Source of the DNA: Tubulanus polymorphus
Lineage: Eukaryota > Nemertea > Palaeonemertea > Tubulaniformes > Tubulanidae
Reading direction: 5' to 3'
DNA length: 64,000 nucleotides
NCBI RefSeq assembly: GCF_964204645.1
Contig: NC_134035.1
Coordinates: 1,812,001-1,876,000, forward strand
Positions 55,889-64,000 of this stretch are shown here, one piece after another. The translations under genes were made by a program, and so were the position numbers. Below the pieces are notes generated by a model, which did not search any database, had not been told where the DNA came from, and worked only from the letters and a program-made list of their open reading frames with translations. How positions within the stretch are numbered: position 1 is the first letter of the stretch; each line of letters starts with the position of its first letter.

Positions 55889-56873
55889 GAGTACTATCTA
55901 TCCTGAACCATAAGTGCTGAAATGTCACATCTATTCATGAGCTGTGAACTAACTGTTAGGATATAATTGTATTAATTGTCAAACCCAGGGGTGAACATCC
56001 GATTTCTCAGTTAGTCAACTAGTGGTAGGAGCTAATGACATAACGCACTATAGTTCGGTCTTGTGTTATTATTAGAGGAGTACCTCATGAACTGTGTGTT
56101 ATCATGATTCAATTTTGGGAGTAATCAAGTACAGTTTTCACTTTAAGGGGGTTAAAAGTTGGAGCTATTAACTCGTTTATTGGTCAATAAATATCTGAAT
56201 GATGAAAAAGTTGTTATATGTTTTGCATTAAGCGAAATAACGTTTTGTTTTAGACGATTGAATAATGTATTATCCAGATATGTAATATATGATATCATAA
56301 TAAATAAATAAATAATGGATATTTTGATATATTGAAATTTTACTTTTACGTAGTATTTAATTTTTGCTTTGGATGGATACCTAAATCAAACAGGAGTAAA
56401 GAATCGGAATTTGCAATCCGGGCGCAGCGGTCTTGGAACATCATAGTCAGTAACCTGTCTGTGGTTTAGTTTCACGATCGCATATTTTCACAAACCACGT
56501 TGGTATAAGCCCATCCGATTATAAAAAGCTTACCACCAACGATTAGGTAACTAACTAGGAACATCAGAGAGGAGCCATGCCTAGAGTTTAACTTTGTGCC
56601 TAGACCATCCTTAGGGGATGGAAGTCAAGATTTTGTTACAATGGTTTTACAATCATAGGGAAACTGTTTATTTGATTATACAATTACCGGCCGTAGAATG
56701 AGGCCGGAAACGTGTTTTAGAACTTCACCGCAACCGAGTTTTAGAGGTAACCAGTAGACCAGCCGGCGCTACAGTCGAATGCGGAAGTACGTTCTAAATA
56801 TCAATAACAAAACTGCAAACTCCTCGCTCTAAATTATCGATGCGGCGGTGACGCTGAAAGCAGTTCAAACATC

Positions 56874-59800
56874 ATGACATTCTCGATAACTAATTTAGTT
56901 TTTATTCTGTTGATAATTATCGAGGTTCAGGGGACCACGCATTGGATAGTAACTGAAGATGGCAGATTACAAGCTCAGGTAGGTTAACCCTCTCCTCCAA
57001 CACACTCACTGACTGACAGTGACTACTTTCGATTACGTTTACGGCTCAATGTTCCAACAAAATTTTTGCCGATTTAATCTCATTCTTAACGTGTTCTATT
57101 GGGAATTTTTAAAGTTTGATTTTCAGAAAGTTCAGTGTGGGGATTGTGCAGCATTTTTGTGGCCACCAAAAGTTGCTAAAAAAGCTTGGTTGGTTGGTCA
57201 GCTAGTGAGTGGTGGTTTGGGATGAAAGAATATTCTAAACTTAGTGCAATCTATGGTTGAACCTCGTCAACATTAAAGCATTTCTTTTCCTAAATTAGAG
57301 GACCTAGGTCTAGAGTTAGGCTAGTTGCATGTAAAAGTTGACAATTGTTGGTTTGATTGCTATCGCACCTATTGGTAGTTCTTCATGATTTCATTGAGGA
57401 AGTAATTGAAATTTAAACTTTCGTAGGATCAGCTTCAACGCATCCATGAAATTTTACCCGGGGGGGCTGGCCAGTTTCACACAGCAAGATTATGATAAAT
57501 AACTTTGGCAACCTTCTCATTTTCATGACTTCAACAAAGTCATATAATTTTAATCGACTTTTTCTGTGTTGGTAACAATAATTTTTGTAGTTGTTGAATT
57601 TTGTACGAATAAAATCATTTGTTATTTTGATAATTGTTTTAAAGGTGCTGACTAGTAAAAAATGGTCGAATTGAGTGAATTCGATTTTGTGCAAATGAAC
57701 TTAGGGCCTATCTATTATAGATAGATTTTCTATGATAAAGTGTGGACAAAGATTAAATGGAAAAACTGTTTCAAGTCTTGTCTCGTTATAAGAGTCCTGT
57801 ATTATTTTCATGACACTTAAACTGCAAACTTTGTATTTTGGACAATTTATGGTGTGATAATTGATTCACTGGTTACTTCCTGGTTACTTCCTGGTTTCAG
57901 TTTAATAGATTGTAAACCAGGAAGTTATATTCATGGCCTATTCGATGAGAATGTTGGTACCGGTATTCACGGTTTATTGAATAGATTTATCCTGGACTCA
58001 TCTCTATTTGGCCTATAGGCCTACATGATGGCCTGCCTGATCTGAAAAGTCAAAAGATCCGACTTGAGCGGAGTCTACTGTACCATCCAACTCAGATATC
58101 ACTCTTGAGTCAAAAGATCAGACTTGAGTGGAGTCTACTGTACCATCCAACTCAGATATCACTCTCAAGTCAAAACATCAGACTTGAGCGGAGTCTACTG
58201 TACCATCCAACTCAGATATCACTATCAAGTCAAAACATCAGACTTGAGCCGAGTCTACTGTACCATCCAACTCAGATATCACTCTCAAGTCAAAACATCA
58301 GACTTGAGCCAAGTCTACTGTACCATCCAACACAGATATCACTCTCAAGTCAAAAGATCAGACTTAAGATCGTTTAGTGATAGGCCTAACAGTTTGATAA
58401 CACGTCATACACATGACTTGCACTGAATGGGCTCAGACGAGAATGTTCGCCGATATTTCATTGTTAGTTCTGAAAACATGTGTTTATATCAGACTATTAA
58501 TTTCTATTCTGTCTGCAAATCTTCCGGGGTCGTTGGTCTTTCTATTCGGCCCCAGTCACGTACCGTAAACGGAACGGTATTGAATTTGGTATATTTCGGT
58601 CTATCACGGTTTGCAAAGCCATAGAAAAACTAAACAACAGAAAATTCATGGACAGCGAAAAAATGAGTTAGCCTAAAAAAGCTAGTCATGGGTGCATTTT
58701 CATGTAAACATTTAAACTTATATCGGTGTATAAATCAGTGATGGATTTTGCTAGTACATCGCACTGTGGTGTATTTATATAATTAGTAATTAGTAATTAT
58801 CTCTCTTGAAAGATGGCAGTTCATGTCAAACATCATTAGTATCAGTAACTAATGATACACCGCACTGTAGTGTAGACGCACTATAGTGGTATTCCCGTTA
58901 TTCAACACACTAGGGTGGTATTATTCAAAATTTTCAAGTTATCTCCAGCACTTTAGGGGTATAAATAAATCAGCACTGAAAGGGTTAAGTTTGTATTATT
59001 TTCCTCATTGAAAACATGAAGTAACCAACATCAAGTCTGAACAACCAAACTAGAAAAACCTAAGAAAGATAAACGACGAAATTTAGAAAGTCTATTTCTT
59101 TTCCCCTATTTTTCACCGGTGTCAACGGTCGCGTTATAAAAGACCTTTACGTTTGTATCGGTTTGTTGAACTATGTATGGCTCCCGTGTATTGACGACTC
59201 TGTGGGGCACACATGTTCGAAATCTGGCACCACATGATCGCATGGTTTCTACTGCGGCTTCGAACTCTTTTCAGAAATGATCTCTCTGAATTGTTGTTAC
59301 TATATCTGGCAACGATTCAAATCCACGTGTCACTTAAGTGCAGTCATATGTGGCATTGTTTTATTGTGTTCAGACTTCTTGTGGACATGAACTGACTCAG
59401 ACGGCGTGTGGAAAATATAATTTGACGTGTGTAAAATGAGGTCGCGTTAATAAATTTTTCTTTCATGTCGTAATTTCATTATAGTTAAACTGTATGACAT
59501 GCCATTTTCTGAGACATTCTGTTTAATATAGAAACAATTCTAGCTGGTTCCCTATGACTCCTTGATTGACTCCTTCTAAATGGAAAAAAGCTTTTAATAA
59601 TTCTTGAAACTCCTTTAAATTGAGAAGAATGTCAGAAACTCCTTCAATTTTGAGAAGTAGGCAATTAGATGTCCTACTTAAGTAGTTGTACATAGGCTTC
59701 ATCTAAATTGGTACAGTTGATAGCGGGATCTTTACTTTACCCAATTAGGTGGTTACCTAATTAGGAACGGAGTTTAGCGGATGTTAGGGATAAAAATTTG

Positions 59801-62800
59801 CTTATAAAACCACCAAATTAACGTGTTTACTGAGATAAACAGTTCAGTAAGTTATTGATTTGTGATTACTGATTAATTTGAACAGAAATATGAAAGATGT
59901 TACTGAGAGTCTTACGGTTGACTACTGATTAATTTGAACAGAAATATGAAAGATGTTACTGAGGGTCTTACCCACTTGATTACTGATTAAATTGAACAGA
60001 AATATGAAAGATGTTACTGAGGGTCTTACTGTTGATTACTGATTAATTTGAACAGAAATATAAAAGATGTTACTGAGGGTCTTTCTGTTGATTACTGATT
60101 AATTTGAACAGAAATATGAAAGATGTTACTGAGGGTCCTACTGTTGATTACTTATTAATTTGAGCCTCATTGTTTTTAACACACAGATGATTACGGCTTG
60201 GTCCGATGTTTTTGGCACAAATTTAACCCGAGTCGAACAGGCACGGACCTATTGGCAGCAGTATGAACTGATGGCCCGGGTCAAAACGCTCGCGTGGCTT
60301 AAAAAACTTTGAAATGTTTTTCTGAGAGGTTGCTGAAGTTAGCAGAGCCGCGTAGGGTGCGGTATGTCCGTGTCAGGGGAAAGCCTGAGTAAAGCCTCAG
60401 TGATAAGCTGCTCATTGATGTTGTTTATGTTATTATTGTAGGTGGATTCATTGTTTAATCTACGTCGTCCGTACGATCTCGTAGCGCTGCTCAAACAGGA
60501 GGAACGAGCTGATCTTCTCGAACGACTGAAAGGTGAACTGATCACTCAAAAACAAGTCATCGATAAAAACGAAGATAAAGATGTCGGTACGTTAACGAAG
60601 ATAACGAAATTGTTATTGTTGCCATATATTGCATTACCATCCTCTTTGTCCCAGTAGACCCATTGTACGCTTAGTGAAGATTCAAACCTGATGGCATCAT
60701 GAAACTCTGCCACGATATAAACCTTGCAGTATGTGGTGGTTCCAATAGTCATGACTTCGGCTATATAGTCAATGTAACGAGTTAAGACCAGTCTAATGAT
60801 TTAAGGCCACTTTTGGACTCAACAATAGAAACGGCTTGTGGTTAACTTGCTTGTTTTCTCTGCAGCTGCTGTTTGTTCAAAAGTTGGTTAGAGTTAACCA
60901 ATGGATAGTTGACATAGTTACGATTAGAAGTTCGTCATGACTTTGGTATTTATCCGCCGGTTATCTTTAACCAGCTTTTTGACCTACTGCAGACCCTACC
61001 CATCGTCCTTCAATATTCCTTTAATATGTTTTTGACGTTATTACAAGACAATTTCAATTGATTCGCCTGATATTGTTGTTTTTTATTTGTAGGTTTGGAG
61101 CAGCGATTTTACAAGACGAACGTTGACTGTCAGCTGGCTGGTAAACCGCTGCCAGAATTCGATCTTTACATTTCTACCGTTTTACCTCTGGAAAATAAAG
61201 GCATCAGGTAATGATGTGTACCCCGTTCACTAGAGCCGCGTTGACACTATCGCTAGTTAGTCCCGTCGAATTTCAACGTATTTTTGACTCGGCTGTTATC
61301 ACTGGTCCAGGTGGACGTAACGCTGTGATTGACCAGCGATATAAGCAAAGTTTCTATTCACACGCATAGAATCGTCCATTCTAGAATTTTAGAACGTATC
61401 AGTATTTTAGTAGGTCTGAATTGGTAAATTCTAAAAATAGAATAGATTGACTTAGAATTGACGTATCAATTGTGCGACATTCATTCCATCCTAAATTGGA
61501 ACGGGCTATATTTTGAACGTTCTGAATTATGTGTAGGGTGAATGCGGCTTCCGGCAGACGCTTGTCATGATGTCCACGTTTGTGAGGTCATCAGCCTGGA
61601 ATCGCTACGCGAGTAGATGAGTCTACTACTAGGGCAGGAGTGTGTACTGCAACAGATTGAAACTTGAATTTGATCTTTTCTTTTTGCGTTACAGACCGGA
61701 AGAACATTTATCTTCGACGAAGAAATCTAGCGCCATTCCTCAATCGGGTTTTACTTCACCGAAATGTGTCGAGATTATTCCATTAGAATATAGCATTCAT
61801 TCATTCGAACATCTAGAGGTACAGTACAGAAACTATCATTTCGGTTTTCAAAGATAAGTGAATGTTTAGTATTTAGAAAACTGAAATATCATGCATTAAC
61901 AACAATACAAGGTTACCTATGTGATGCCTGTATCTACTAACTAGGATTCTGTGAGTGAGGAGTTGATTTTAGGGGGAGATACCTAGGTTAGAAATTATCA
62001 ACTCACTGTGAAATCATGCAGTTACAAAAAGGTTACTATGTGATGAGTGTATCTACTAGGATGCTGAGAGCGAGGAGTTGATTTTAGGGGGAGAAACCTA
62101 GGTTAGGATTAACTGCTGTGAAATCTGAGTTTTCAGAAATGATAGCCCACTCAATGTTGCAGTGTTTAAACAAATCAGAACAAAGGTAGATTGGTAATAG
62201 AAGATATGCCCGGTTTCAAATAGCCCTAGCACTCTTGTGGTTGTTATGTGTTACGCTGTTTTGTTGTAACTGTAATAAATCAATGTTTGAAAATAGCGAA
62301 TAGAATTGGGTTGAAAGGTCAAGACAACGTTAATTGAGAGAGATCATTCAGTATAATCGAGAACTGTGAAATTGTTTTACGGTGGTTATTTCTTCATCGA
62401 TCTGTGTACTGAATTTATATATTTTTTTCAGGGTATCAAAAATCGCCACAATCTAACGGGTAGCCCGGAGCTGGGCGTGAGGAGCGCGCTGACCTCGAAG
62501 GAAAAGGTCGATGAATACGGACACGCGATTAACGAAGCCCTTTTAAAAGTGAGTTTCACCGACACAATGTGCATTCAGAATTAATACCCCAACCCGGTAG
62601 AGATGATGCAAATAGCATAGATCATTAGTTTAAAACCAGCTATATACAAAGGTTAAAAGATTAAAAGATAAAATTAAAAGACATAATGTTTCAAACTCTC
62701 TTACTAACCGCTAATTACCTATTCATTCAGAAGTTCACCAAATTACAGTCAACCCCCGGATATACCGCCCACATCGGTGCAGAATGATTTTAGCGGTATA

Positions 62801-63762
62801 GAGAGTATGGCAGTATATCGGGGGTGTTATACTATTTATTTATATTGAGATGTACGTTGAGAAAACCTGGCAGGGGTGGCGGTATATAGGAGGGCGGTAT
62901 ATCGGGGGTGTTTAACTATGTATTTGTATAGAGATGTACATTGAGAATACCTGGCGGTAGGCGGGGGTGGCGGTATATGGGAGGGTGATATGGCGGGGGT
63001 GTTTTAATATTTATTTGTATCGACATGTACATTGAGAAATCCTGGCGGTAGGCGGGGGTGGCGGTATATGGGAGGGTGATATGGCGGGGGTGTTTTAATA
63101 TTTATTTGTATCGATGTGTACATTGAGAAAACCTGGCGGTAGGCGGGTGTGGTGGTATATGGGAGGGTGATATGGCGGGGGTGTTTTAATATTTATTTGT
63201 ATCGATGTGTACATTGAGAAAACCTGGCGGTAGGCGGGGGTGGTGGTATATGGGAGGGTGATATGGCGGGGGTGTTTTAATATTTATTTGTATCGATATG
63301 TACATTGAGAAAACCTGGCGGTAGGCGGGGGTGGCGGTATATGGGAGGGTGATATGGCGGGGGTGTTTTAATATTTATTTGTATCGATGTGTTCATTGAG
63401 AAAACCTGGCGGTAGGCGGGGGTGGCGGTATATGGGAGGGTGGTATAGCAGGGTTTGTCTGTTCACGTAATCAAAATTCTGATTTCTTCGCTTTATTTTC
63501 ACAGAATCGTACGTCGTGGGTTTTATACAATCTGGCCGCGTTTTATTGGCGATTTAAAGGCAACCCGTATCAGGTGGTCGAGTGTTTACGCCGAGCGCTG
63601 CACTACTCGCCGCAACACGAGAAAGACATCGCTCAGATCAGTCTCGCGAATATTCTACATCGCGCGCGTTATTCGACGGAGGCGGCCATCGTCGTGCACG
63701 CGGCGCTCGATATTTCGAAGGAACTGAACGTTAATCATTTCACGCTGGGGAATATATACGCG
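56874..63762 (+). CDS. TTC17: Tetratricopeptide repeat protein 17, N-terminal part (continues beyond window)
   Basis: TTC17 is a large TPR protein reported in vertebrates to act with C2CD5 in ciliogenesis and actin organisation. Six exons in the window give 288 aa: 56874-56978, 60442-60586, 61093-61207, 61695-61818, 62432-62548, 63505-63762. All joins are GT..AG and phase holds; the last ends with a GTGAGT donor, so further exons lie to the right. Residues 1-20 form a hydrophobic signal peptide, followed by TTHWIVTEDGRLQAQVDS, the conserved TTC17 N-terminus. Then come LEQRFYKTNVDCQ, YSIHSFEHLEGIKNRHNL, and the first TPR-containing block (TSWVLYNLAAFYWRFKGNPY, VVHAALDISKELNVNHFTLG). Intron 1 is 3.5 kb and repeat-filled. 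Vertebrate TTC17 exceeds 1100 residues, so about three quarters is outside the window. Confidence 0.95.
58048..58364. repeat. 60-bp tandem repeat, about five copies (TTC17 intron 1)
   Basis: The unit, including GAGTCTACTGTACCATCCAA and CTCAGATATCACTCTCAAGT, repeats at exactly 60 bases. Since 60 is a multiple of 3, two frames remain open across the array (90 and 100 codons); neither has a gene context. Confidence 0.9.
58711..58988. mobile_element. P5 element (TTC17 intron 1)
   Basis: Close to 54084-54361 over its length, ending AATCAGCACTGAAAGGGTTAA. Confidence 0.6.
59862..60165. repeat. About 56-bp tandem repeat, five copies (TTC17 intron 1)
   Basis: Unit GATTACTGATTAATTTGAAC then AGAAATATGAAAGATGTTAC and TGAGGGTCTTACTGTT. 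Reverse-oriented single or few copies occur at about 21875-21945 and 27650-27800, so the unit is a dispersed family. Confidence 0.85.
60750..60825. mobile_element. Partial P4 element
   Basis: GTCATGACTTCGGCTATATA, then GTTAAGACCAGTCTAATGAT and GGCCACTTTTGGACT, matching the P4 interior. Shorter than the full copies. Confidence 0.4.
60872..60988. mobile_element. Palindromic element, family P1 (TTC17 intron 2)
   Basis: Reverse orientation copy: TTGTTCAAAAGTTGGTTAGA..TATTTATCCGCCGGTTATC..ACCAGCTTTTTGACC. Confidence 0.65.
61905..62110. repeat. Tandem duplication, unit of about 120 bases (TTC17 intron 4)
   Basis: AGGTTACCTATGTGATGCCT..GGAGTTGATTTTAGGGGGAG appears twice, the second copy beginning AGGTTACTATGTGATGAGTG. 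Confidence 0.75.
62750..63452. repeat. 91-bp tandem array, about six copies (TTC17 intron 5)
   Basis: Units of 91 bases (GGYGGTATATGGG at 62969, 63060, 63151, 63242, 63333 and 63424) contain GGGGGTGTTTTAATATTTAT and GAGAAAACCTGGCGGTAGGC. The left border (CAACCCCCGGATATACCGCC) is an inverted relative of the unit's own GGCGGTATAT, so the array may have grown inside a small inverted-repeat element. Confidence 0.9.
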
Positions 63763-64000
63763 GTGAGTCCAAGGATCCCGGTTACACAGTTGGAAATCCC
63801 CTTTTACCTTTGATTTTAAAAAAATTCCTGTGGTTGGGTCCCCAGACCCCCTATTTCAATAGTATGTTATTGGAAAAAATTCAATTTTCTACTGATAGCA
63901 CTTTTCAGAGATTGGCAGCCCTGTCAATTTTCTACTCAAAACAATTTTCCTTGGGGTTTTTATTGAAAAAGTAGAAAAAATCAGGTGTGTGGTCAATTTT

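Larger units (their letters stand above)
54573..56873. other. TGFBRAP1 3' flank to TTC17 start
   Basis: Contains two P1 copies, a foldback into which one P1 has inserted, a perfect hairpin (55720-55800), a candidate poly(A) signal and an AATAAATAAATAAATAAT run near 56300. No protein gene is supported; a 71-codon frame at 54838-55053 shows nothing recognisable. The TTC17 promoter must lie upstream of 56874, but no core element was placed. Confidence 0.45.

Noticed and set aside
58105-58426. Open frames of 90 and 100 codons in TTC17 intron 1
   Set aside because: They arise from the 60-bp tandem repeat, whose length is a multiple of three.
57847-63452. CRISPR-like spaced repeats
   Set aside because: The arrays are head-to-tail minisatellites without unique spacers, in introns of an animal gene.

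Overview
The window is nuclear DNA of an animal, most likely a marine invertebrate and plausibly a lophotrochozoan. The evidence is AT-rich intergenic DNA, GT..AG introns, three conserved metazoan genes with many introns, a local expansion of intronless class A receptors, and a dense load of short palindromic elements, minisatellites, LINE remnants and one copia-type LTR element. No species can be named from sequence alone.

Layout. 1-11.2 kb: no convincing gene. It holds duplicated repeat blocks, minisatellites (a 44-bp array at 5357-6003), two tRNA-derived sequences and a few unexplained open stretches. 11.2-28.3 kb: a tandem array of rhodopsin-class GPCR genes on the minus strand, with three intact 316-residue copies, one copy broken by a 2-base deletion, one inverted fragment and one receptor-less upstream region. 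The array carries a 5'-truncated LINE with a 16-bp target duplication, LINE reverse-transcriptase fossils copied along with the receptors, a young internally deleted copia element, and a paralogous segment that preserves the copia empty site. 28.7-34.3 kb: AGXT2 (mitochondrial alanine-glyoxylate aminotransferase 2), minus strand, 13 coding exons, 497 aa. 34.3-43.5 kb: no protein gene seen. It holds AT-rich degenerate repeats, opposed LINE tails, and a series of small exon-like and intron-like units on the minus strand that may be a non-coding RNA gene. 43.5-54.6 kb: TGFBRAP1 (Vps3-like CORVET subunit), plus strand, 20 exons, 877 aa. 56.9 kb to the window end: the first six exons (288 aa) of TTC17, plus strand, continuing beyond the window.

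The three conserved genes are housekeeping genes of unrelated pathways (mitochondrial amino-acid and glyoxylate metabolism; endosomal tethering; a secretory-pathway TPR protein linked to cilia and actin), and nothing suggests they act together. The receptors form a lineage-specific family made by local duplication. Their signalling half (TM3 boundary, TM6-TM7, C-tail) is nearly invariant, while TM2, TM4, ECL2 and TM5 differ.

Repeat families named in this annotation: P1 (palindrome, ends near GTTGCTCAAAAGTTGG), P2 (ends CCAGTTCCACAGTT), P3 (ends CCAGTTTCACAAAAA), P4 (ends GCATAGTCGTGGCTTAG) and P5 (ends CCTTTCAGTGC). All are MITE-like and recur between genes and inside introns. Assignments rest on reading the sequence and on family knowledge; no database search was run.
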